The notes: generated by a model not told the origin, from the letters alone. A stretch of DNA of 10,041 nucleotides from Puniceicoccales bacterium (GCA_031278595.1 JAITKE010000048.1:1-10041), one strand, 5' to 3'; positions 1 through 6,158 are shown, counted from the stretch's first letter. Numbers and translations: made by a program.

Positions 1-114
1 GCCGGGCATTGGTTCGGTCGGCAAAGCCTTGCCGCACCCTCTCCGACGTCGAAGGCTTCAGAGGCTAAGCCCCAGCCGTCCCAGAGGAAGTCAAGCCGGC
101 AACAGGCATCCTAA
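1..114 (+). CDS. Possible 3' end of a gene entering from the left (unknown product)
   Basis: Frame 1 is open from the first base to a TAA at 112-114 and gives a 37-residue tail starting AGHWFGRQSLAAP. The rest is a hydrophilic Ser/Pro/Lys/Gln-rich stretch ending SRQQAS. Low-complexity basic tails of this kind are common at bacterial protein C-termini. Frame 2 stays open longer, to 304, but its composition (Arg/Pro/Ser-rich, no recognisable pattern) looks like an out-of-frame reading of GC-rich DNA. No - strand frame is open across this stretch with a usable start. I do not recognise the protein, and too little is present to name a family. A terminator-like hairpin at 276-316 fits a + strand transcript ending here. 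The call rests on composition only. Confidence 0.35.
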   Translation, partial: AGHWFGRQSLAAPSPTSKASEAKPQPSQRKSSRQQAS

Positions 115-275
115 GTCATTCCAATCGGCGATGGCCGATGGAGACTTTTTCGCCTCTGCCAAAACTCAAGCAGCGGCAAGTTCGAAGACATTTCCCAAAG
201 CCGGTCGCTGGAGGCTATCGTCGAATTCTAAACCCTTCCGTACACCCTCGCCAGCAGCCAGGTTCTCGCCCGACG

Positions 276-316
276 CCTCCTGGGCGGAGGGATTTAGCGC
301 CTAGGAGGGAATTTTT
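276..316 (+). terminator. Candidate intrinsic terminator
   Basis: Positions 276-286 pair with 298-308 as an 11 bp stem with one G-T wobble and an 11 nt loop. GAA and a T5 run (312-316) follow. This is the shape of a rho-independent terminator for a + strand transcript. It lies about 160 nt after the frame 1 stop at 112-114, which is longer than usual. I see no gene between 115 and 373; that stretch otherwise shows nothing I can support. Confidence 0.35.
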
Positions 317-373
317 GTACTTAGGGAATTCCGAACGGGCCACCCTTGGTGTCAAGACCAAGAAGCTCCTCTT

Positions 374-472
374 TTTTGGGGCTGCCTTTGGCTTCCAAAG
401 GAAGCGGCCCGCCTTCGGCGGGCCCCCGCCGAAGCCCCCGAAGGGGGCTTCGGCGCAAAGGCAGCCCCAAAA
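374..472 (-). repeat. Three-armed palindromic element 1 (downstream of holB)
   Basis: This is a 99 nt element. The outer stem 374-390/456-472 is 17 bp and perfect. Inside are three hairpins: arm a 391-405 (6 bp, loop AAA), arm b 406-424 (8 bp, core GGCCCGCC, loop TTC) and arm c 427-455 (13 bp perfect, loop GAA). Only two bases (425-426) separate arms b and c, so the whole can fold as a tight four-way junction. Strand is set so that arm order reads long arm c, then b, then a; in that orientation an A6 tract directly follows the element. It starts 66 nt after the holB stop. It is not a classical terminator: the holB strand has an A tract rather than a T tract after the stem. Related elements lie at 4456, 6234 and 7132. 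Confidence 0.85.
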
Positions 473-517
473 CAAAAACCCAGTAATTCTCCTCTCGTTG
501 CTTGATGGGACGACACC

Positions 518-553
518 TTCTAGTTCTCCGTATTCTTCTAGTTCTCCGTATTC
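518..553. repeat. Perfect 18 bp tandem duplication over the holB stop codon
   Basis: The unit TTCTAGTTCTCCGTATTC occurs twice head to tail (518-535 and 536-553) without mismatch. On the - strand the gene-proximal copy (536-553) encodes the last holB residues and contains the holB stop (TAG, 538-540). The second copy lies just beyond the stop, in what would be 3' UTR. Replication slippage is the simplest origin. Confidence 0.9.
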
Positions 554-1443
554 AGCAGTGCCTGGGCCGTGAAGATCAGCCAGGCCTCCAGGGCGGTGCT
601 GAAGGAGAGGTTGAGCTCGCTGAGCCCGCGGCACTTTTCCAGAGTGGCGATGACCGGCGGCAGGAGTCTGAAAAGGGTGACGTCCCCCTGTTCCCGCCAG
701 AGCATTTCGACGGAGCTCTCCAAGTCGATCCACAGCCGCTGCTGCAGCGTGCGCTTCGCGCTTTCGTCCGCCGGAACCGTTTCCTGGTCAGGGGATTCGG
801 CGGAGTTGGGCTTGGCTTCCTTCGTCCCCTCTAATATCTGCACGACGCTGGACTCCAGCGCGGCCAGCAGGGCGTAGAGCGAAGGGATAGGGAGAAGCTT
901 CGGTCTCTGTGCCTGGTGGGGAAACAGCGGCAGAAGCCATTCGCGCCACCGCCGCTTCCAGTCCTCCCAGGGCGGATGGGAAGGGGGGGCAGCGGTTCCC
1001 CGCAGGCGCAGGAAGCAGCAGCGGCTCTGCACCGTCGGCAGCAGCGAGCTGGGATGGGCGCTGAGGAGGAAGAAGAAGCTGCCCGCCGGGGGTTCCTCCA
1101 GGGTTTTGAGCAGGACATTGGCCGCCGAGGGAGGACAGCGCTCGGCCCCTTCGATCCAGATGACCTTGTGCCGGCCGACGAGGGGGGTCTGCTGGACGCG
1201 CTGGCAGAGGCCGCGGGCCTCCTCGGTCTTGATCTGGGCCGTCAGACCGGAGGGTTGGAGAATGAAATGATCCGGATGGGGCAGGCGGTCGGTTCCGAGA
1301 ATGGCCTGGGTCAGGGGCGTGAGGAAGGCCCGTCCATAGGCCATTTCGGCGGAGGCGATGAGGAAGGCATGGGCAAGCCTGCCGGAACGAAAGCCCTGCC
1401 GGAGTTTTTCCAAAACCCCCCTATCGCGAGAAGAAATGTCCAT
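538..1443 (-). CDS. holB: DNA polymerase III delta prime subunit
   Basis: The 301 aa product is a clamp-loader subunit that helps open and load the sliding clamp during chromosome replication. It has the delta prime hallmarks in order: RLAHAFLI near residues 22-29, HPDH (56-59), NVLLKTLEEPP (109-119) and QSRC (139-142), the SRC motif that supplies the arginine finger in AAA+ clamp loaders. The Walker A position after HAFLI is degenerate (no GxxGxGK), as expected for delta prime, which does not hydrolyse ATP. The C-terminal half is poorly conserved, with a polar linker around residues 208-230. The ATG at 1443 lies inside the end of tmk with a 23 nt overlap, implying one transcript and coupled translation. 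The tmk-holB pairing is widespread in bacteria. The last codons fall within an 18 bp tandem duplication that includes the stop. Confidence 0.9.
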   Translation of the reverse strand: MDISSRDRGVLEKLRQGFRSGRLAHAFLIASAEMAYGRAFLTPLTQAILGTDRLPHPDHFILQPSGLTAQIKTEEARGLCQRVQQTPLVGRHKVIWIEGAERCPPSAANVLLKTLEEPPAGSFFFLLSAHPSSLLPTVQSRCCFLRLRGTAAPPSHPPWEDWKRRWREWLLPLFPHQAQRPKLLPIPSLYALLAALESSVVQILEGTKEAKPNSAESPDQETVPADESAKRTLQQRLWIDLESSVEMLWREQGDVTLFRLLPPVIATLEKCRGLSELNLSFSTALEAWLIFTAQALLNTEN

Positions 1444-2059
1444 CGACCTGTTCGCGGATTTTTTTGGCGATTTCCTCCGGATTCTGGCCGGCGTCGAGGG
1501 TGACGAAGCGCTGAGGATTTTCCTCGGCGAGCCGTCGGTAGGCCTCTTCCACCTTTTGGAAGAAATCGATGGATTCCCGCTCGATGCGGTCGGGCATCGC
1601 CCTATCCTTGCTTTGGCGCCGCCGCTGGCCCATTTCGGCGGAAAGCGAAAAGAAAAAGCTCAGGCCGGGAACGCAGTCATCCACGGCAAAGCGGTTGAGC
1701 CAGTGGACGTGCTCCAGGGGAAGCCGGCGCGCCGCGCCCTGATAGGTCGTCGAGGAGTCGAAGAAGCGGTCGCAGAGCACCCAGTGGCCCTTTTCCAGCG
1801 CCGGCCGGATGCGCTCCCGCACCAGTTGTGCCCGACTGGCCTCGAAGAGGAGCAGTTCCGTCTCCGGAAACATCGCCGAAGCCTCGGGGTCGTGCTGCAG
1901 GAGCTGGCGGATCCGCTCACCGATGTAGGTACTGCCCGGCTCCCGCAGCGAGAGCACCGTCTCCCCCCGCGAGCGCAGATAGCTCTCCAGCAGAGGGATC
2001 TGCGTCGATTTTCCCGAGCCCTCTCCGCCCTCGAAGGAGATCAGTTTTCGCTTCCGCAT
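1421..2059 (-). CDS. tmk: Thymidylate kinase (dTMP kinase)
   Basis: The 212 aa product phosphorylates dTMP to dTDP in the cytoplasm, an essential step of dTTP synthesis. Visible motifs: Walker A in FEGGEGSGKST (residues 9-19), REPGST (39-44; the family usually has REPGGT), the CDRFFDSSTTYQGAAR block (96-111) with the DR motif and TYQG nucleotide-binding segment, and a LID-like region RRRQSKDRAMPDRIE (146-160). Length fits the family (about 200-215 aa). The frame is open further upstream to 2230, but that extension would run antisense into the chaperone gene and has no TMK-like sequence; the start at 2059 places the P-loop where TMKs carry it. It heads a two-gene unit with holB and is divergent from the first chaperone gene, with 127 nt between the two starts. 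Confidence 0.93.
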   Translation of the reverse strand: MRKRKLISFEGGEGSGKSTQIPLLESYLRSRGETVLSLREPGSTYIGERIRQLLQHDPEASAMFPETELLLFEASRAQLVRERIRPALEKGHWVLCDRFFDSSTTYQGAARRLPLEHVHWLNRFAVDDCVPGLSFFFSLSAEMGQRRRQSKDRAMPDRIERESIDFFQKVEEAYRRLAEENPQRFVTLDAGQNPEEIAKKIREQVDGHFFSR

Positions 2060-2098
2060 CGGCCTGATTTTTTTTGAAAAATAGGAGACGAGAAGGGC

Positions 2099-2186
2099 GA
2101 TGAACGGCAAGATTTTTCGATTTTTGCCATTGCCTTCGTCCCGGTGTTGTCTAAAATAAAGAGACAATGAGTTGAAAGGAATAAAT
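2099..2186 (+). promoter_or_regulatory. Conserved promoter/leader of chaperone module A
   Basis: The 88 nt before the first chaperone ATG closely match the 87 nt before the second chaperone (3362-3448). Shared parts, in order, are GATGAACGGCA, a direct repeat GATTTTT-C-GATTTTT (2111-2125), a candidate -35 TTGCCT (2130-2135), a 16 nt spacer and a candidate -10 TAAAAT (2152-2157). A ribosome binding site AAAGGA (2175-2180) follows, 6 nt before the ATG. Retention of the promoter hexamers and their spacing in both copies, while nearby bases changed, supports function. The GATTTTT repeat just upstream of -35 could be an activator site or an AT-rich UP-like element; this is inference. Confidence 0.6.
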
Positions 2187-2639
2187 ATGGATGGAAAAGC
2201 GATCGACTTCATGGAGGTCATGAAAAACATCGGCCAACTGTTCCAGGTGAATGAGCTGGCTGCTTTTAAGGAAAATCAGATCAAGGACGGCGCGCGGCTG
2301 GCGCTGAAGTACGACGATGGCGAGGTCTCGGTCGACATCATCTACAATGAACACACCCACCGCCTCGTGCTGGGCTGCCAGGTCTTCACGCTGCCGAAGG
2401 ATTGTCCCAAACTGGCGGAGCTGTACCCGATATTTCTGGCCTCCAACGTCTACTGGGCCGGAACGCAGGGACAGGACATCACCATCGGTGTGCTGCCGGA
2501 CGAGGGGCAGGTGGTTCTCTGTAAGAATTATCCGCTGCCGTTCTTCAACCTGATGTGCCTGAAGGAGGAGCTCGAGGGCTTTGCCCAGTGCTGTCGCACC
2601 TGGCGCCAGGCCCTAGAAGCCATCGTGAATAGTGACTGA
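2187..2639 (+). CDS. CesT-like type III secretion chaperone, copy A
   Basis: The 150 aa acidic protein has the layout of class I (CesT/SycE-type) secretion chaperones. These are small cytoplasmic dimers that bind one or a few effectors before export. Visible pattern: helix 1 DFMEVMKNIGQLFQV (residues 7-21), a strand-rich middle with GEVSVDIIY and RLVLGCQVFTLP, a PKLAELYPIFLASN helix (74-87), a strand pair around TIGVLPDEGQVVLC, and a C-terminal helix EELEGFAQCCRTWRQAL. That helix ends with the Trp common near the end of this family. Start: ATG at 2187 has AAAGGA 6 nt upstream; an in-frame TTG at 2172 is less likely. The partner is probably the gene 39 nt downstream. By eye it is about 76 % identical, without gaps, to the copy at 3449. 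Family assignment is by pattern; no specific ortholog is recognised. Confidence 0.72.
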   Translation: MDGKAIDFMEVMKNIGQLFQVNELAAFKENQIKDGARLALKYDDGEVSVDIIYNEHTHRLVLGCQVFTLPKDCPKLAELYPIFLASNVYWAGTQGQDITIGVLPDEGQVVLCKNYPLPFFNLMCLKEELEGFAQCCRTWRQALEAIVNSD

Positions 2640-2678
2640 CGCCGGAAGTTGGTGTTTTAGCTCAATCAGGAGGGGAAA

Positions 2679-3188
2679 ATGGCTATAGAAGGATTTAGAG
2701 CGGGATGGCGAGCAGGGGTACAGGATGCGAACAGCACCATGCGCGCTGCCGTTAGAGATGTGCGTGGTGGCAATGTACAGGGTGCCGTACAAACTGCCGG
2801 AGCAAGAGTAGGTGATCTTAGAGATGGGGGACTCAATTTGCTTCGAAGGGTCGGAGAAGGGATGGCCAATTTCGCTGGCAATGTTGCGGATGCTTTCGGC
2901 GCTGGTAATTTAGCTGCAGAAGCTCGTGGAGCAGCTAACGAGCTTCGTGGAGCGCGTCACGAAGGCCAGGCCCAAAGTAGCCTTCGAAAGGCGGGTTCTT
3001 CCTTTAAAAAAGCCTGGACAGCGGCTTTCAGAGCTTCTAAGAACGGTAATATCAAAGGTCTTGGAGCCAATCTGGCGTTTTCCGTGAGCTCCTGGGGAGG
3101 CAATATGAAAGAGGGCATGAAGAACCTCGGCTGTGCCATCAGGGATGGCTTCAAGGCATTGGGAAGTTGGTTTAAAACCCAAATCTGA
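2679..3188 (+). CDS. Putative type III secreted substrate A (unknown function)
   Basis: This is a 169 aa Gly/Ala/Arg-rich basic protein with no signal peptide and no clear membrane segment. I do not recognise a family. It starts MAIEGFRAGW behind a strong ribosome binding site (AGGAGGGG, 4 nt from the ATG) and lies 39 nt after the chaperone, the usual order for a chaperone and its effector. Residues 94-104 (HEGQAQSSLRK) with downstream FKK, and the first residues (M-x-I-E...AG), recur in the product of the gene at 3939. The two are therefore paralogous substrates of paralogous chaperones. The C-terminal third (residues 121-169) is amphipathic with regular Gly, including WGGNMKEGMKNLG and KALGSWFK. 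GC content is lower than in tmk/holB. Secretion is inferred from context only. Confidence 0.6.
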   Translation: MAIEGFRAGWRAGVQDANSTMRAAVRDVRGGNVQGAVQTAGARVGDLRDGGLNLLRRVGEGMANFAGNVADAFGAGNLAAEARGAANELRGARHEGQAQSSLRKAGSSFKKAWTAAFRASKNGNIKGLGANLAFSVSSWGGNMKEGMKNLGCAIRDGFKALGSWFKTQI

Positions 3189-3254
3189 AGAACGGTTTTC
3201 CTAGGAAAAATCTGGATTCATCTGCGGAATCATGAAGATCCGCAGGACTCTGGT

Positions 3255-3362
3255 TGTTTTTCATCTCCAACCAAGGCATACTGCCGGTTACCGCAACAGC
3301 CACAACAGCATGCTGTGACACGGGATTGTGCAGAAACCAGCAAAGCCAGATGGCTCAGGGTG
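3255..3362 (-). pseudogene. Remnant of an antiporter gene 3' end
   Basis: This intergenic stretch is a decayed, internally deleted copy of the end of the antiporter gene at 4659-6158. About 3255-3275 matches 4653-4673, including the stop codon (3261-3263 against 4659-4661; the last codons would read CLGWR against CFGWR). About 3283-3362 matches about 4809-4890; read on the - strand it gives FLHNPVSQHAVVAVAVTG against FLHNPALQHAVVAGAVTG in the intact protein. Roughly 130 nt present in the intact gene are missing between these blocks, and the join is out of frame. A further small gap lies near 3333-3345. No start or open frame remains. Its position, convergent to the end of substrate gene A, mirrors the intact antiporter after substrate gene B. 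Confidence 0.82.
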
Positions 3363-3448
3363 ATGAACGGCAGGATTTTTCGATTTTTACCATTGCCTCC
3401 GCCTCGGTGTTGGCTAAGATGGAGCGACAGGCTGGAGGGAAGGAAATT
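3362..3448 (+). promoter_or_regulatory. Conserved promoter/leader of chaperone module B
   Basis: This is the second copy of the chaperone leader. The GATTTTT-C-GATTTTT repeat is at 3374-3388, candidate -35 TTGCCT at 3393-3398, a 16 nt spacer, and candidate -10 TAAGAT at 3415-3420. A purine-rich ribosome binding region (GGAGGGAAGGA, 3434-3444) precedes the ATG at 3449. The left edge joins the antiporter remnant directly, so it may mark the duplication junction. Confidence 0.58.
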
Positions 3449-3901
3449 ATGGAAGGAAGGGCGGTCGACTTCATGGAGGTCATGAAGAACATCGGCCAGC
3501 TGTTCCAGGTGAACGAGCTGGTGGCCTTTAAGGAGGAGCAGATCAAAGAAGGGGCGCGCTTGGCGCTGAAGCACGACGAGGGGGAGGTCTCGGTCGACAT
3601 CGTCTACGACGAGTATACCCATCGCCTCGTGCTGGGCTGCCTGATCTTCACGCTGCCGGAAGGATGTCCGAAGTTGCTGGAGTTGTACCAGGTTTTGCTG
3701 TCTTCCAACGTCTATTGGTCGGGGATGAAGGGACAGGGGACCACCATCGGCGTACTGCCGGGTGAGGGACAGGTCTTCCTCTGCAAACACTACACCCTGC
3801 CGTTTTTCGACCTGATGCGTCTGAAGGAAGAGCTCGAGGGTTTTGCCCAATGCTGCCGCACCTGGTGTCAGGCCCTGGGCTTCATGGCGAACAGCGATTG
3901 A
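3449..3901 (+). CDS. CesT-like type III secretion chaperone, copy B
   Basis: The 150 aa protein aligns with copy A over its full length without gaps (about 114 of 150 identical by eye). The chaperone pattern is the same: helix DFMEVMKNIGQLFQV, GEVSVDIVY, RLVLGCLIFTLP, the LSSNVYW segment and the C-terminal EELEGFAQCCRTW. Differences cluster at residues 65-98 and in the last ten residues, where partner specificity could differ. The start at 3449 is chosen by the ribosome binding site and by equal length with copy A; the frame is open upstream to 3254, but that part is the antiporter remnant. It is followed after 37 nt by substrate B. Both copies appear intact, so both may be used, each with its own or a shared substrate. 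Confidence 0.72.
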   Translation: MEGRAVDFMEVMKNIGQLFQVNELVAFKEEQIKEGARLALKHDEGEVSVDIVYDEYTHRLVLGCLIFTLPEGCPKLLELYQVLLSSNVYWSGMKGQGTTIGVLPGEGQVFLCKHYTLPFFDLMRLKEELEGFAQCCRTWCQALGFMANSD

Positions 3902-3938
3902 GACTCGGTGTAACGGTTCAATTCAAACGGGAGGGAGT

Positions 3939-4370
3939 ATGGGCATAGAAAGATTGGGTGCCGGTCAGAGTGTCCAGACCGGAGCGAGTACTGCCGGAGC
4001 TGCCCCGAGCGAAAACATCGGTACCGGAGAGGCTACTCAAAAAGCCTTGAGTGGCGGAGCCCAGAGCGCATTTGCCAGCGTTTTGGCCCAATTTGGTAGT
4101 GGAGGGATTGAGCTGGCCGGAAATTTTCAGATCCCTGCTGGTGCCATGGGTACCGGAACCCTGGAGGCGCACTACGAAGGTCAGGCTGGGCATGGTCTCC
4201 GGAAGTACAGTGCTCATTTTCAAAAGGATTTGGCCGTTGCCGGCGAGGCTTTTGGCAATTTCGGCCTAGAAGCATTGGGGAAAGAACTCGCTTCTCCGGC
4301 CGCATCACCCGGATTTGGGGTAAGGATGAGTATGGAGCAGGTTGTGACTAAAAGGCGCTGGGAAGTTTGA
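3939..4370 (+). CDS. Putative type III secreted substrate B, possibly C-terminally frameshifted
   Basis: The 143 aa Gly/Ala-rich protein starts MGIERLGAGQ behind GGGAGGGAGT and is paralogous to substrate A. Shared parts are M-x-I-E...AG at the N-terminus and YEGQAGHGLRK (residues 79-89) with downstream FQK, against HEGQAQSSLRK...FKK in A. In-frame similarity can be followed to FGVRM (126-130, against WGGNM in A). The frame then runs into VVTKRRWEV and a TGA. In frame +2 the same DNA reads KALGS, as in the A tail, after a TAA. The ancestral C-terminus therefore seems to have been lost to a frameshift or small indel. The gene may still be expressed with a new short tail, or be decaying. No signal peptide; function unknown; secretion inferred from the adjacent chaperone. 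Confidence 0.55.
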   Translation: MGIERLGAGQSVQTGASTAGAAPSENIGTGEATQKALSGGAQSAFASVLAQFGSGGIELAGNFQIPAGAMGTGTLEAHYEGQAGHGLRKYSAHFQKDLAVAGEAFGNFGLEALGKELASPAASPGFGVRMSMEQVVTKRRWEV

Positions 4371-4455
4371 GGTCTTTGAAGGATTTGGTTAAGCCCCAGA
4401 AGGAACCGGCCGAGTCCCAGAGCTAAGTTCCTGTTGGGAAGTATCCTGGGGGCAG

Positions 4456-4551
4456 CTGCCGGCTTTCCTCCGGAGGGAGCAGGACTTCGTACTGCTCCCT
4501 CCGGGGAGCCCGCGGAGCGGGCCTGATTCCTTTGGAATCGAAAGCCGGCAG
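4456..4551 (+). repeat. Three-armed palindromic element 2 (downstream of substrate B)
   Basis: This is a 96 nt element. The outer stem CTGCCGGCTTT (4456-4466)/4541-4551 is 11 bp and perfect. Arm c 4468-4506 has a 13 bp perfect core 4470-4482/4492-4504, with the tip pairable to a TTC loop across one mismatch. Arm b 4508-4522 is GCCCGC, loop GGA, GCGGGC. Arm a 4525-4539 is GATTCC, loop TTT, GGAATC. An A7 tract follows at 4552. The order c-b-a on the + strand is the orientation of the upstream gene, whose stop is 86 nt away. The matching spacer after substrate A (3189-3254) has no such element. On the - strand it lies about 105 nt after the antiporter stop, with the T7 before rather than after the stem, so it does not look like an antiporter terminator. 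Confidence 0.85.
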
Positions 4552-4658
4552 AAAAAAAGCCCACGGCCGCAAATTTTGGCTCCAAGTCCGAAGGAAAGAC
4601 TGACCGAGGGCAGCCGTGATGAGCTTCTCCGAAACGGAATTTCCGGCGAAGGAGTTTT

Positions 4659-6158
4659 TCATCTCCAGCCGAAGCAAGTTGCCAGAATCAGCGTAGGGGT
4701 GAGCGCGGCCAGGAAGAGCTTCAGAGGCGAGAGGCCGTGGGGAAAAAATTTGGAGAGCAGCGCGGCTCCGGCCGGGTTGGGCGCATTGGCGATGAGGGTT
4801 AAGCCGCCGCCGGTCACCGCACCGGCCACAACCGCATGCTGCAACGCGGGATTGTGCAGGAATTCCGGCACCAGCGAGGCCAGGTAGGTCAGGGCGGCGT
4901 TGTCGTTAAAAGCCGTCAGCAGCACCGAGCCGGTAAAAAGCGCGGTCTCGCCGAGCCGTCCCAGCAGCGGTGCGATCCACCAGGACTGCAGTCCGCCGTG
5001 GATGACGAGGCCGGCGAGAAAGCAGCCGACCAGAAGCGGTTGCCGGAGCGCCACGGGCTTTGGGCCGTTGGGGCCCAGGCGGTTGAAGAGGAGGAAGAGC
5101 AGAAATCCGCCGAGGCAGAGGAGGGGCCGGTGAAGGCTGAGAATCGTCCCCAGCAGAAAGGCGAGATGGACGGCTGTGATGGGGAAAGAAATCGCCTCCG
5201 TTGCCTCGGGAGCGAAATGGCCCTGTTCAGGAGGCAGCTTGTGGGCGAGAGCGCGCAGCTCCTTTCGGAAGAAAAAGCCGTAACTGAGGGTGCTGAGGGC
5301 GATGCCCAGCAGGGCCCTCAGGCCCAGCTGCCGGAAGACATAGGCCCAGGACCAGTCCCATCGCTTGACCACCATAAGGATGGGCGGAGCGGCGATGGGG
5401 GTCAGGGTGCCGCCGACGGAGATGTGGACGAAAAGCAGTCCGAGGGTGGCGTAGGCGAGGCGCGGCGAGGGCTGCCAGGGGTAGAATCGTCGGGCGAGCA
5501 GTAGGGCACTGAGGGTCATGGCCGCCGGTTCCGTGATGAGGGAGCCGAGCAGCGGCGCCACGCTCAGGAGGGTGAAACACCAGGCCGCCGGACTCTCGTT
5601 TCCCAGGCGCGCACAGCGGCGCAGTCCCCGTTCGACGAAGCGGAGGACCGGCTCGGAGCCGGCGATGCTCATGATGACGACGAGAAAGAGCGCCTCCGTG
5701 TAGTCGACCCGGTGAACGAGGTAGTCCCACAGGGTGCTTTTGCCGAAGAAGAGGCCGATGGCCAGGCCCAGCGGGACTACCCAGAGGCCGAAGACGAGCT
5801 CGGTTTCGCCCAGTCCGTGGAGGATTCGGGCCAACCGGAGCTTTTTTGGGGAATGCATCTGCGTCCCTCGGCGCCGGAGCTCCTCTCCCCATTGCCGGAG
5901 GCGGGAGGCGAAGAGCGTGTGCAGGACGGCGGCAAGGAAGAGCAGGGTGGCCACGAGGTTGAAGGGACAGCGCTGCACGCGATGGCCGAGAGTTGCCCCC
6001 AGGCCGTCTGCGGCGGATTCCTGGACGGTGTAATATTCGAGCGGAATGGGAAGGGAAATCGCTGCGGTGCTTGCGGAGGTTGCCTCGGTGCTTACGGAGG
6101 TTATGCCCGTTAGGAAAAACAGCAGTATTCCCAGGGAACAGAAGCGACGATGACCCAC
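4659..6158 (-). CDS. Putative Na+/H+ antiporter (family known from Chlamydiae and relatives)
   Basis: This 499 aa polytopic inner-membrane protein probably exchanges Na+ (or another cation) for H+. It begins with a signal-like segment (FCSLGILLFFLTGI, residues 6-19). A polar stretch follows, then about ten further hydrophobic segments, for example around 66-84, 121-138, 155-168, 191-221, 236-263, 277-296, 326-360 and 373-390. Motifs resembling the ion-transporter superfamily (NhaD/ArsB-like) sit in two halves: ITEPAAMTLSALLL (208-221) with GGTLTPIAAPPILM (249-262), then FNDNAALTYLASLVP (417-431) with GGGLTLIANAPNPAG (450-464). Asp419 in FNDNAA and the Asn/Pro-rich loop are candidate ion-site residues. 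I believe this is the Pfam putative Na+/H+ antiporter family first described from Chlamydiae. The start is a GTG without a good ribosome binding site, so it is uncertain. A decayed copy of its 3' end lies at 3255-3362. Confidence 0.8.
   Translation of the reverse strand: MGHRRFCSLGILLFFLTGITSVSTEATSASTAAISLPIPLEYYTVQESAADGLGATLGHRVQRCPFNLVATLLFLAAVLHTLFASRLRQWGEELRRRGTQMHSPKKLRLARILHGLGETELVFGLWVVPLGLAIGLFFGKSTLWDYLVHRVDYTEALFLVVIMSIAGSEPVLRFVERGLRRCARLGNESPAAWCFTLLSVAPLLGSLITEPAAMTLSALLLARRFYPWQPSPRLAYATLGLLFVHISVGGTLTPIAAPPILMVVKRWDWSWAYVFRQLGLRALLGIALSTLSYGFFFRKELRALAHKLPPEQGHFAPEATEAISFPITAVHLAFLLGTILSLHRPLLCLGGFLLFLLFNRLGPNGPKPVALRQPLLVGCFLAGLVIHGGLQSWWIAPLLGRLGETALFTGSVLLTAFNDNAALTYLASLVPEFLHNPALQHAVVAGAVTGGGLTLIANAPNPAGAALLSKFFPHGLSPLKLFLAALTPTLILATCFGWR

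Noticed and set aside
374..472. Reading the three-armed elements as tRNA-like genes
   Set aside because: Arm lengths, triloops and a missing anticodon or T-loop sequence do not fit tRNA, and arm c varies from 29 to 49 nt.
138..733. ORFs crossing the left palindromic element (138-572 on +, 215-733 on -)
   Set aside because: They translate the palindrome into Gly/Pro/Lys-rich strings and overlap holB in other frames; not genes.
1358..2077. Long + strand ORFs opposite tmk/holB, and similar ones opposite the antiporter (for example 4836-5504)
   Set aside because: They are antisense reading frames of well-supported GC-rich genes and have no recognisable protein pattern or ribosome binding site.
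2060..2230. N-terminal extension of tmk to 2230
   Set aside because: It would overlap the start of the divergent chaperone gene and its conserved promoter, and TMKs begin a few residues before the P-loop.
3222..3261. Hairpin CTGCGGA...TCCGCAG followed by a T5 run, as terminator of substrate A
   Set aside because: The stem has a bulge and the T run starts 11 nt after the stem, within the antiporter remnant. Too far for a standard intrinsic terminator.
4423..4662. Small - strand ORF (79 aa) whose ATG overlaps the antiporter stop as ATGA
   Set aside because: It runs straight through palindromic element 2 and becomes Pro/Arg-rich there. In the antiporter remnant copy the matching ORF shares only the first three residues (MKN). 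Probably a chance coupling.
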